From NCBI GenBank assembly GCA_032433765.1, contig JAVIAB010000092.1:36383316-36447315 (forward strand): a DNA stretch of 64,000 nt. Direction: 5' to 3'. This DNA comes from Megaustenia siamemsis. Lineage: Eukaryota; Mollusca; Gastropoda; Stylommatophora; Ariophantidae. Positions 54,204-64,000 of the stretch are shown in pieces (position 1 is the stretch's first letter; each line of letters opens with the position of its first letter). A program made the translations under genes and the position numbers. Under the pieces are notes generated by a model. The model ran no database searches. It worked only from the letters and a program-made list of their open reading frames with translations, and was not told the origin of the DNA.

Positions 54204-55520
54204 GAAATCAAGCAAAGCATAGTGTGCCCTCTCTGTACAACATCGACCTAAGACAGTGCAAAAAATGTTTAAACCAGGATCGACATGCATGGCGGGATAT
54301 AGTGACACTGGCCGTGATTGATGACGAGTGTTGCATTAAAACAAATAGTAGAACTCGTCCAACCTCCCTAGAGTGTTCAGGAACTAATGAACCTAAAAAC
54401 ATGTATACGAAGGAGTTTCCTTACGATGATCAGTTTACCTGATGTTGCTAAGTTTTATAGAACCTCATATTATTTGTTTCCTAATTGCTGTTAGATAAGA
54501 TACTGTACTTTGATGGCAATTTAACTACTGAGGAGGCGTAGTTTTCTAGAAAATACCTCATAAATGATTACATTCTGTTCTTGGAGCATAGTGAAGAATA
54601 TGATAATGAAGATATGGCACTGAAAATATCAGCAAAATACATAGATGCAAATATACCGCATTAAGAAAAGGAATAAAGCGACGAGCAAAAGGAAAATAAG
54701 ACTTGTCGAAAGCGATGTTCATTAGTTTGTTCTAGTTTGGAGACAGGTGTAAACAATAAATGGAAAACTGCAGGCCTCCTGTGCATGCCCAAACGTCAAA
54801 TTTTCCTTGGAAGTAAGACAGCGAAAGGTTTATGGCAACGCCCTTCTCCGATGTATGTTTTTAATAAAAATTTCAGGCACAAACTATACACATATTTATC
54901 AAAAAAAGGGCAAATTATTAAACATAGGTTAAAATTAAGTGAAGAACAGAATTACAATGATAAAAGATGGTGGAAATAAATGAGTTGATTAAGTTAGCCA
55001 TATTTACTTGAGACAAATACGGGTCGTTGATAAAAACGGTACTGTTAGGGAACATATCACATTTTCACTCAAGACAACGTCAGGCGATAACAAATGTGAA
55101 CAACATTTTCAGAATAAATAATATCCTTTATAAGATAGATGAACACGTACACAATTGTGAGTAATCCTTAAGGCGGTCTTGTTTTATCACAATCATCTCA
55201 TGAATATTTCCTTCATGAAGTATCTGATACAATAATTTCCGGCCTTTCAACATCTTGTTTTTTAAAATTAAAGAACAATTACGATTTTCAAAAATACGAA
55301 ACGCGAACAATGTTTTATTTAAAACGGAACTAACCTTGACATTTTTTTTAAAAATAACAACAACACAAGGCTAACAGACTGATTTGCACGTGTGGTGATA
55401 TACAGTATGATAAGGTGCAAGTTTTTACCTTGTAGCTGTGTCGCTTTAACTATCACTCATGTTTCACCATAAACGATCTCATGTTTTTAACTGAAGCCGG
55501 AATATAGCTATATAGTATTG
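54204..55520. other. No recognised gene; broken coding-like frames on plus strand
   Basis: Plus-strand frames at 54224-54442 (HAWRDIVTLAVIDDECCIKT...) and around 54540-54979 (SLETGVNNKWKTAGLLCMPK ... LWQRPSPMYVFNKNF) have protein-like composition but are split by stops and show no known motif. They could be one decayed gene interrupted by the 35-bp array. The rest is AT-rich. Confidence 0.35.
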
Positions 55521-55533
55521 GCTGATGACACAT

Positions 55534-55701
55534 TAAAAAAAAAGTAAAGTACCCCCCATCACGCCAAGTGGCGTATACGTTTTATGGTGTTAGTGACCAT
55601 AACTTTTACAGACCCTCGATGCATGATTTTTTGGGGTAATGTGGTCGGTATTACGCCCGTGCCGCTTTACCTTCCCAGAAAAAAATCCGGTACCCATTAC
55701 A
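55534..55701 (-). mobile_element. SINE-1, 5'-truncated copy with 13-bp TSD
   Basis: The reverse complement runs from AATGGGTACCGGATTTTT through GCGGCACGGGCGTAATAC to CGCCACTTGGCGTGATGG and GTACTTTACTTT. It lacks the tRNA head. Flanks GCTGATGACACAT (55521-55533) and GCTGATGACGCAT (55702-55714) are a TSD with one mismatch. Confidence 0.92.
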
Positions 55702-55714
55702 GCTGATGACGCAT

Positions 55715-56010
55715 GACCAACGGAAGAAATGGACCATTACGATGTTTGCATCAGACTTGTGTTCCATCACTACATGGCAAGTCAACTTTTAATATACCGG
55801 CATTTTCAATTCTTTCTGGGCATCGTCATGGAAACTGCAGTCTTGCCTCTTTGACACTGCACACAGACAAGTAGTTGACATATAAAATAAATACTTTGAA
55901 ATTGTAAATAAATATTAAGTGTAACACATTAGTTTGTTTTTTTTAAAAATGGGTACAATTTGGGATTTTTTAAATTTAAAAAACAAGGAACAGTTAACAT
56001 TTTAGTTAGA
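55715..56010. other. Spacer, nothing recognised
   Basis: AT-rich sequence leading into the 29-bp array. Confidence 0.6.
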
Positions 56011-56616
56011 AAAGTACACAATTGATAATTTTATTAGAAATAGTACACAATTGATAATTTTATTAGAAATAGTACACAATTGATAATTTTATTAGAAATA
56101 GTACACAATTGATAATTTTATTAGAAATAGTACACAATTGATAATTTTATTAGAAATAGTACACAATTGATAATTTTATTAGAAATAGTACACAATTGAT
56201 AATTTTATTAGAAATAGTACACAATTGATAATTTTATTAGAAATAGTACACAATTGATAATTTTATTAGAAATAGTACACAATTGATAATTTTATTAGAA
56301 ATAGTACAAAATTGATAATTTTATTAGAAATAGTACACAATTGATAATTTTATTAGAAATAGTACACAATTGATAATTTTATTAGAAATAGTACACAATT
56401 GATAATTTTATTAGAAATAGTACACAATTTATAATTTTATTAGAAATAGTACACAATTGATAATTTTATTAGAAATAGTACACAATTGATAATTTTATTA
56501 GAAATAGTACACAATTGATAATTTTATTAGAAATAGTACACAACTGACAATTTTATTAGAAATAGTACACAACTGACAATTTTATTAGAAATAGTACACA
56601 ATTGATAATTTTATTA
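56011..56616. repeat. 29-bp minisatellite, ~21 near-identical copies
   Basis: TTGATAATTTTATTAGAAAT plus AGTACACAA repeats every 29 bases, with rare changes (AAAATT for ACAATT near 56308, AACTGACAA in two late copies). Confidence 0.98.
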
Positions 56617-56863
56617 AAACGACTGGGCGGCCAGATACTATTTAGAGAAGAGCAGCATCTTTCGTTCAATGTTGTACATATGCTCAATCTTGGTGGAAAG
56701 CAAAACTTATACCGCTGACTTAATAATATTAAAATTCTATAGAACCAATATGAAAACATGAAGAAAATATCAAAGCCGCCATATATTTATGTCGTTTTCC
56801 TAGTATTCACCGATATATTTCGTTAATTAACAGTTGATATCAAAATGTGTATATGTATCTAGC

Positions 56864-57122
56864 TATCTATTGTCCTTTCGAGCCGAAGACGGCACATAGA
56901 GCAGAACCACAATCTCAAAAACAGAAACCTTGCGTGTCAAAATGGCACATATTGCAGAGATCACGGCTCTAAAATATATGGTGTTTCCATAACAATACTT
57001 TTTACAATGACAGCTTGTCGAGCCATCGATCAACCTCCTTCGTCGCCTCTTACGACATGCCTGGAAGGTCACAGTGTCACTATTCTTTAATTCCCTCATA
57101 ATGAAACCCCGGTAACACACAG
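56864..57122 (-). mobile_element. Repeat R, copy 2, with LINE-C-like tail
   Basis: The body matches 51349-51584. The minus-strand 3' end reads GCCGTCTTCGGCTCGAAAGG then ACAATAGATAGCTAG, clearly related to the LINE-C 3' end (GCCGGCTACGGCTCGAAAGG TCAATAGATAGAT). A shared tail is how many SINEs borrow a partner LINE's reverse transcriptase. Confidence 0.8.
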
Positions 57123-57135
57123 AAAATGTATACAC

Positions 57136-57714
57136 TGCAGTATATCTATCACTGTAATTTGTATAGTTAGAAACTAACGAGCATGTTAACTCTATTGAAT
57201 CTCTGTTGAATCAATTTTCTTATATTTCTATGACTCTTACTTTGTGTTATTGTATTTCTGTTATCTTCAATCTCATCAGTTAAAACTATTTTTGTCTTAT
57301 GTTTAAGTATTTGATATTACCTGATTTATGACTTCTTTCAACGTCTATCTTCTTTAGTTAATTTCCATCGCTTTCAGACTATAAATGTTGTTGATTGTAT
57401 CTATACTAATAAAAATATAATCGCATTAAATCTGTGCAATTACCTGCAATCAGTCTATAGTGCTTTCAACGTCGGCTCCCATTATTTTCTATCGTTTCTA
57501 ATTTCTGCCCATATCACTTCATAATATCATCTATCTTTACGGGTCTCAATTTCTGTCACCAATAATTTACGTCGTCAACAATTATTTTCGCATTCTTAAT
57601 TCTGTCAATAAATGCAGTCATCAATTTATGTTATTATCAAATGCTTTCGCCGTGAATTTCTTTTATTTCAAATAATTGAAACCATTATTTGTTTCTACCA
57701 TCAAGTCATAACGA
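57136..57714. other. No gene recognised
   Basis: AT-rich, no repeats or frames of note. Confidence 0.6.
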
Positions 57715-59705
57715 CATCACAATCTGTTACTTTTAGTCTCTGTTGTTGTATACCATTGTCCAGGTCACAATCTGTTACTTTTAGTCTCTGTTGTTGTATA
57801 CCATTGTCGAGGTCACAATCTGTTACTTTTAGTCTCAGTTGTTGTATACCATTGTCCAGGTCACAATCTGTTACTTTTAGTCTCTGTTGTTGTATACCAT
57901 TGTCGAGGTCACAATCTTTTACTTTTAGTCTCTGTTGTTGTATACCATTGTCGAGGTCACAATCTGTTACTCTCAGTCTATGTTGTATACCATTGTCGAG
58001 GTCACAATCTGTTACTCTCAGTCTCTGTTGTTGTATACCATTGTCGAGGTCACAATCTGTTACTCTCAGTCTCTGTTGTTGTATATCATTGTCGAGGTCA
58101 CAATCTGTTACTCTCAGTCTCTGTTGTTGTATACCATTGTCGAGGTCACAATCTGTTACTCTCAGTCTCTGTTGTTGTATACCATTGTCGAGGTCACAAT
58201 CTGTTACTCTTAGTCTCTGTTGTATGCCATTGTCGAGGTCACAATCTGTTACTCTTAGTCTCTGTTGTATACCATCGTCTAGGTCACAATCTGTTACTCT
58301 TAGTCTCTGTTGTTGTATACCATTGTCGAGGTCACAATCTGTTACTCTTAGTCTCTGTTGTATACCATTGTCGAGGTCACAATCTGTTACTCTTAGTCTC
58401 TGTTGTTGTATATCATTGTCGAGGTCACAATCTGTTACTCTTAGTCTCTGTTATATATCCTTGTTGAGATCACAATCTATTACTTTTAGTCACTGTTGTA
58501 TATCATTGTCGAGGTCACAATCTGTTACTCTCAATCTCTGCTGTTGTAAATCCTTGTTGAGGTCACAATCTGTTACTCTCAATCTCTGCTGTTGTAAATC
58601 CTTGTCGAGGTCACAATCTGTTACTCTCAATCTCTGCTGTTGTAAATCCTTGTTGAGGTCACAATCTGTTACTCTCAGTCTCTGCTGTTGTAAATCCTTG
58701 TCGAGTTCACAATCTGTTACTCTCAGTCTCTGCTGTTATTAATCCTTGTCGAGGTCACAATCTGTTACTCTCAGTCTCTGTTGTTGTAAATCCTTATCGA
58801 GGTCACAATCAGTTACTCTCAATCTCTGCTGTTATTAATCCTTGTCGAGGTCACAATCTGTTACTCTCAGTCTCTGCTGTTGTAAATCCTTGTCGAGTTC
58901 ACAATCTGTTACTCTCAGTCTCTGCTGTTGTAAATCCTTGTCGAGTTCACAATCTGTTACCCTCAGTCTCTGTTGTATATCCTTTTTGAGGTCACAATAT
59001 GTTACTCTCAGTCTCTGTTGTATATCCTTGTTGAGGTCACAATCTGTTACTCTCAGTCTCTGTTGTATATCCTTGTTGAGGTCACAATCTGTTACTCTCA
59101 GTCTCTGATGTTGTAAATCCTTGTCGAGGTCACAATCTGTTACTCTCAGTCTCTGATGTTGTTAATCCTTGTCGAGGTCACAATCTGTTACTCTCAGTCT
59201 CTGCTGTTGTAAATCCTTGTCGAGTTCACAATCTGTTACCCTCAGTCTCTGTTGTATATCCTTTTTGAGGTCACAATATGTTACTCTCAGTCTCTGTTGT
59301 ATATCCTTGTTGAGGTCACAATCTGTTACTCTCAGTCTCTGTTGTATATCCTTGTTGAGGTCACAATCTGTTACTCTCAGTCTCTGCTGTTGTAAATCCT
59401 TGTCGAGGTCACAATCTGTTACTCTCAGTCTCTGCTGTTGTAAATCCTTGTCGAGGTCACAATCTGTTACTCTCAGTCTCTGATGTTGTTAATCCTTGTC
59501 GAGGTCACAATCTGTTACTCTCAGTCTCTGCTGTTGTAGATCCTTGTCGAGGTCACAATCTGTTACTCTCAGTCTCTGATGTTGTTAATCCTTGTCGAGG
59601 TCACAATCTGTTACTCTCAGTCTCTGCTGTTGTAAATCCTTGTCGAGGTCACAATCTGTTACTCTCAGTCTCTGCTGTTGTAAATCCTTGTCGATGTCAC
59701 AATCT
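57715..59705. repeat. 48-bp minisatellite, ~41 copies, with higher-order duplication
   Basis: GTCGAGGTCACAATCTGTTA CTCTCAGTCTCTGTTGTTGT ATACCATT repeats every 48 bases, with 45-base variants lacking one GTT. Variants are ordered: TTTTAGTC first, TCTCAGTC with ATACCATT next, then CTGCTGTTGTAAATCCTT and GATGTTGTTAATCCTT. A block of about 327 bases near 58832-59160 recurs near 59160-59490. A 376-codon open frame (57612-58742) is a by-product of the 16-codon unit. Confidence 0.97.
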
Positions 59706-60365
59706 CTGTTACTGCCATGTCTATGAAACTATCAGTCTGTTTTTACCCAGAAATGGATGTAATCATCAGTCTATGTCACAATCAGCTTTTGTCGTTTCAA
59801 ATCTCCGTCACCTTCTACATTAGTTGTCATTGTTGGAACATGTTTCAACATTAGAAGACAAATCTATAGGAGAACAACCATACAGAAACCATTGGCAGGG
59901 TGGCCTTAACAATGCCCGGCCTCCATCCTACGGCAAGGAAACGAACTACGTGAAACCAAGATCCAGCCTACCGAAAACTTAGTGTATCAACCACGGTGCA
60001 CGTTTAGAGAATCAAATCAAGACATACATGTGTTGCTACCCCTCCAGCATGATGCGGGACAAAGAGTCAAGTTCTCGTGATAGACTTGTAAGCTGAAGAA
60101 GTTTCAACATCTGCGTGATTAGGTTAAACAGGCAATAGGAAATACATGCTACAGGAAGGAAATATAGCTCGACAGATCATCTTCTTAGAAAGAATTCAGA
60201 TAACCAGATAGCCAGAACATAAAGAATTACGATAGGAAGAATAAAGTGAATCAATCATGGGAAATGTGACCAGGAAGAGAATAAAGCTGGTTTTTTACTT
60301 TCTGTGAATGAGAGTAAAAAACTATCTTTACGACACATAGTACCATTGCTGGTGTATGTCGGGGG
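59706..60365. other. No gene recognised
   Basis: Bases 59840-60080 are less AT-rich (GGTGGCCTTAACAATGCCCG...) but no frame, tRNA-like box or homology was supported. Confidence 0.5.
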
Positions 60366-60374
60366 GCAACAATA

Positions 60375-60541
60375 GAACCAGAGGGATAAAGGCCGCTTGG
60401 TCAAGCAGTCGCCACGACGTGTGCGACTCAGGATTTTATTTCACCCCCCACAGAAAAAATCCTTTCTGTCTACCGCGGGCTTCGAACACCGTACGTCGGC
60501 TTTTACAGCCAGCGGAACAGTGGTTTTAGCTGCACGGCCAC
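60375..60541 (-). mobile_element. SINE-4 candidate with 9-bp TSD
   Basis: On the minus strand it begins GTGGCCGTGCAGCTAAAACC and carries GGTGTTCGAAGCCCGCGG, a box B-like T arm, ~60 bases in. It then runs ~100 bases to a GGTTCTATTG-like end. GCAACAATA at 60366-60374 and at 60542-60550 flanks it. Box A is degenerate. Only one copy is present. Confidence 0.6.
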
Positions 60542-60550
60542 GCAACAATA

Positions 60551-62530
60551 AATATATTGGATTGTTGCCTTCTTAGACACTACCAATATTTGACACTGAC
60601 TGTTTTGACACTCACGGCCATAAAGTAGGAAGGTGTTTAATAACGAGTACCTTTGAACTTTTCGTCAACAAACTGGTGCATTGCAAACATCACATTGTGT
60701 CAGTGAGCAGTCAGATCACTACTAATAATAGATATTTAGTTCACTAGGCCACGGTGATTTAATGCAAACTTACAATTCACTGAATGAGACACTTTTGTTA
60801 ATGAAAATAAATACATTTTATATGTTAATGTATCACTTCGTCTTTTTTTCTTCATCGTGAGTAACGAATACGTTGTAAAATATTGAAACAATGGGATGGG
60901 CATTGTTGACTAAAGTTAATGATGATCTTTACCGATTCACTATTTTCCAATTACTTATTTTCAATCAGACTGAATTCAAATTGAAGAAAAATACATTTAG
61001 CATATTTATACATTCCAGGATGCATGTGTACGGACAATAAAAACATATCATAATTTTGCGGCAAACCTATAGAAAACGTTACAAACAAACTAAATGTTTT
61101 TGATAATTTCTTTCATATTTCTTCTTAATGCATCAGTTATCCTTTTATCTTTGCTCATTAAACTTTTTAAAAAATGAATTCGCTTAAAACATGCTTGTAT
61201 GCAGACCTCATGATGCACTTTCTATACTGAAAACAACATAAATGCATGCACTTATGTGGTAGGGTGTGAATAGTTATGCAGACATTTGTTGGAATATAGA
61301 AATACGACTTTTAATTAATGTAATACACTTTAGTCAAACATCATTTGAAGTCAGTGTTCACTGATTTATCAACAAATATCTCATTTGTATTTCTGTCTCA
61401 GCATACGCTCCCTGCGAATTCTTTGATCATCTAAACAGAATGCTAAAACAGAAACAACAATTACAATCTGTTTCAAATATTTTAATATAAACATTATTCG
61501 ATTATTTTATTTCTCTCTCCTAGAGAGAACTTCTTTTATTTTTTCTGTTAACACTCGCATTTCTGATTTCTTCTACAGCGATATCTACCCACACATCTTC
61601 GTTGCTATATATCCCCTTACGTGTATACACAAATCATAATAAACAAGGCCTTGATCTCAACTTTATGGAAATTCATCAGACAAGTGTTGAAAGTAAACAA
61701 CAAATATTTCTCCATGCCTATAATTGTCAATGCATCATAAATAATCCACTATTCTCTTCTCAATTTTGATATAACAGCAGGCCCCTGAGGTTCTCACTAA
61801 ATAATTCTCACCCTCTAACTACAGGTTGAGACAGGTGTAGGAAGGTGTGTGACCTATTCCTAGACTCTATTTCAGCAACCTTTTATCTCTGCTTCCTAGC
61901 ATTCCTAGCCTCGGGGAATTTACTTTGAATACAGACCTCCCATCCTCCGTACAACAATTTATTTGACTTTGATTCTGTTTTTTTCGCCAACTAAATCTAT
62001 ACATTTCTCTGCACTTTTTTTCGTCGGTATTTCTTGTGCTTGTTTAGCTTTAATTACTTCTTAACTCCCCTTTCCACAGATCGATATATCTTTATCACAT
62101 TTATTTTCATGGATAGATAGAGAGGCGTGATTTATACAATTAGGTGGCGAACACATATTTTGATAAAATATAATGCATTTTATTTTTTCTCTCCAAAGTT
62201 AAAGAGAAGTATTGTGGGTTTCTATAAAAAAGATTGATACCGTCTCAATGAAGCGAATTCAGTTACATGAAATATTAAAGTACAAGGTAACTTTATCCGA
62301 TAATATTAACATTAGAAACGGTATCTATATTAACAATCTGTCATTAATATGAAAGCATACATTTTCTTTAAAGCTATCGATATTTGTAGTCAAGTGCAAA
62401 TTACATTTCTGATTTTTTTTCCGAAACATTCCAATGCTGAAGTACTATACAGTTTTTTTTTGTTTTGTTTTTTTTTTAAATAACAAATGCCTTAAACTGC
62501 TATATACGTGCATTTATTTACAAATTCTTG
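60551..62530. other. No gene recognised, 2 kb AT-rich
   Basis: AT-rich, with poly-T runs near 62410 and 62455-62478. No coding frames, repeats shared with the window or tRNA-like boxes seen. Confidence 0.6.
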
Positions 62531-62850
62531 TTTCGTTTGCGAGCTTTCACCTCAGGCAAAGTCCCTGGAGACTAGGACCTGAATGATGGTGCGTGTTAAT
62601 TCGTTTTTTTTCTTAGCGCCGTGTGTACATGGGTCCCTTGCCGCTCAGGCAGATAGATCCATCTTTGGAGATAATCATATCTTTTTCCGTCGATGAGTAA
62701 TTGACGTTTCAAGCCGGGCCTCGCTGCTGAGACCAGGGGTGGTTGCCGCAGAGAACAATCACAAACAAAAATTCCAACTGGTAGAACCGGGATTTGAACT
62801 CACAACCTGTCTGTCTCAAGACCGGCGTCTAGCCTCGAGACCAACCACTG
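62531..62850 (-). mobile_element. SINE-2, copy 2
   Basis: It matches 49070-49378. The minus strand begins TTGGTCTCGAGGCTAGACGC then GTGAGTTCAAATCCCGG (box B-like), TTCTACCAGTTGG, the CCACCCCTGGTCTCAGCAGC body and GTCAATTACTCATCGACGG. The two copies are diverged by roughly a fifth in the distal half. Confidence 0.75.
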
Positions 62851-63292
62851 CATTCAAAGTGGCCATTGATGTTGAAAGTAAATCATTCTATATTGAAACA
62901 TAGTTTTAACGCATGTGGCACACCAAACTTGCTTCAGTGTGCTATCCATCTTTGTTCAACTACACACTTGCTAGCCCGTTAAGTGAGTTTATCGGTTGTT
63001 TTTTTTTTACAATTACATATAAACAGCAAAGAAAAATAAATAAATAAATATAAACATATCCACTGAAAGCTATACTGGCCATAATATAGCTCAAGAATCG
63101 TGCTCTATCGTCTCTTTCTATGAGATTGGAGAGTTGTTAGAAGTATATCATCATCGAGTTGCGTGCCCTTTATAGAACTTTGCACTATCGCAACCCTCTA
63201 GTCAATCTCGTTTTCTTTGTTTAACGTCTCTTTGATTTCTTCAAAAAGACGAATTTACTTCACTGTATTTAAAGTCACTGACAAAGTAACTT
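62851..63292. other. No gene recognised
   Basis: AT-rich spacer; nothing supported. Confidence 0.6.
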
Positions 63293-64000
63293 AGTGATTT
63301 AAACTTTGCTGATGACATAGCTCTCCTATCACACAGCCATCAAAAGATGCAGGATAAGATGAGCATACTTGATGAGAGATCACAACAGCTAGGACTGAAA
63401 ATTAATAGAGATAAGACCAACATTATGAGAATTAATGCAGTTGGCAATAACCAAATAAAATTAGGAGAAATACCTCTACTAGACGTACAATCTTACATAT
63501 ATCTGGGCAGTAATATAGATAAAGAGGGAGAAACAGAAAATGATACCAAAATAAGGATACCAAAAGCAAGAGGAGCTTTTGTTGCACTGGGAAACATATG
63601 GAAGTCCACATAAATTGGGTTAAATACAAAAATAGGGAGCCGCAATAGCTCAGTGGTTCGTGAACTGGACTACAAGGGACAAGAGGTAGGGTTCGATCCT
63701 AACCGACGGCTTCCGGGTTCACCCAGCCTTTAATGGGTAACGGATTATTTCTGGGAAAGTAAAGCGGCACGGGCGTAATACTGACCTCATTACCACAAAA
63801 ATCATGTGCCGAAGGTCTCTAAAATTTATGGTCACTAACACCATATTACCTATACGCCACTTGGCGTGACGGGGGTACTTTACTATTTTTTTAAATACAA
63901 AATTAAACATTTTCAACTCTAATGTTAAGTCAGTCCTATTATACGGCTATGAAACATGGAGAACAACAAAATTGACAATCATGAAGATACAGACTTTCAT
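63293..64000 (+). pseudogene. LINE-D copy from RT motif C, split by a SINE, runs off window
   Basis: It opens with LNFADDIALLSHSHQKMQ (RT motif C with both Asp), then LDERSQQLGLKINRDKTNIM and RINAVGNNQIKLGEIPLLDV, and IYLGSNIDKEGETENDTKIR. This is nearly identical over ~85 residues to the copy at 31935-32694. A stop follows NIWKST (63611), then SINE-1 interrupts at 63632-63891, and the LINE resumes with the LLYGCETW-region equivalent (63930-64000) containing a frameshift. Confidence 0.92.
63632..63891 (+). mobile_element. SINE-1, full-length copy inside LINE-D, with 12-bp TSD
   Basis: GGGAGCCGCAATAGCTCAGT head, box B GGTTCGATCC, the shared body, CGCCACTTGGCG and a GTACTTTACTATTTTTT tail. TTAAATACAAAA occurs at 63620-63631 and again at 63891-63902, and the uninterrupted LINE-D copy near 32540 has the target only once, proving the insertion. 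Confidence 0.96.

Noticed and set aside
57612..59483. 376-codon and shorter frames of RSQSVTLSLCCC repeats as a cysteine-rich protein
   Set aside because: They are a by-product of the 48-bp unit; stops appear whenever the unit changes (TTATTAATCC variants), with no sign of coding constraint.

Overview
The window looks like intergenic or intronic DNA from an animal genome. No host gene, spliced or unspliced, could be recognised. The evidence is many decayed non-LTR retrotransposons (LINEs), a Penelope-like element (PLE), several tRNA-derived SINE families with target-site duplications (TSDs), and at least a dozen minisatellite or microsatellite arrays in AT-rich filler. A lophotrochozoan, possibly a mollusc, would fit this repeat profile, but no diagnostic host gene confirms it.

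Layout. 0-8.6 kb: a LINE 3' end, a 36-bp pyrimidine minisatellite, a 72-bp minisatellite, a LINE remnant with an RNase H domain, a TCTA/TGCC microsatellite and a 49-bp minisatellite. 8.6-12 kb: endonuclease and reverse transcriptase (RT) pieces of a minus-strand LINE, with a SINE between them. 12-27.4 kb: LINE fragments of families A, B, C and D (labels are mine, by similarity inside the window) mixed with 49-bp, two 51-bp, 38-bp and 17-bp arrays; one 51-bp array is split by a LINE-C insertion with an 11-bp TSD. 28.6-30 kb: a 60-bp array. 31-36.5 kb: LINE-B and LINE-D tail to tail, then a RT plus RNase H LINE, then a decayed PLE. 36.5-41.3 kb: SINEs, LINE fragments and an unidentified coding-like segment. 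42.4-48.7 kb: the best preserved element, a minus-strand PLE with RT and GIY-YIG endonuclease domains, arranged head-to-tail with a nearly identical 5'-truncated copy and carrying hammerhead-like ribozyme motifs. 49-57 kb: SINEs, a short repeat sharing its tail with LINE-C, a roughly 680-bp TCTA microsatellite, and 35-bp and 29-bp arrays. 57.7-59.7 kb: a 2-kb array of 48-bp units with higher-order structure. 60-64 kb: two SINEs and a LINE-D copy split by a SINE.

How the parts relate. LINEs would supply the machinery for target-primed insertion, and the SINEs are their likely dependants. The PLE encodes its own RT and endonuclease, and its ribozyme motifs probably process its tandem transcripts. 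All coding copies seen are truncated or frameshifted, so nothing here is shown to be active. The long open frames over the minisatellites follow from repeat periods divisible by three. The strongest observations are the PLE with its ribozyme motifs, the insertions dated by TSDs, and the shared 30-bp sequence at the edges of two unrelated minisatellites.
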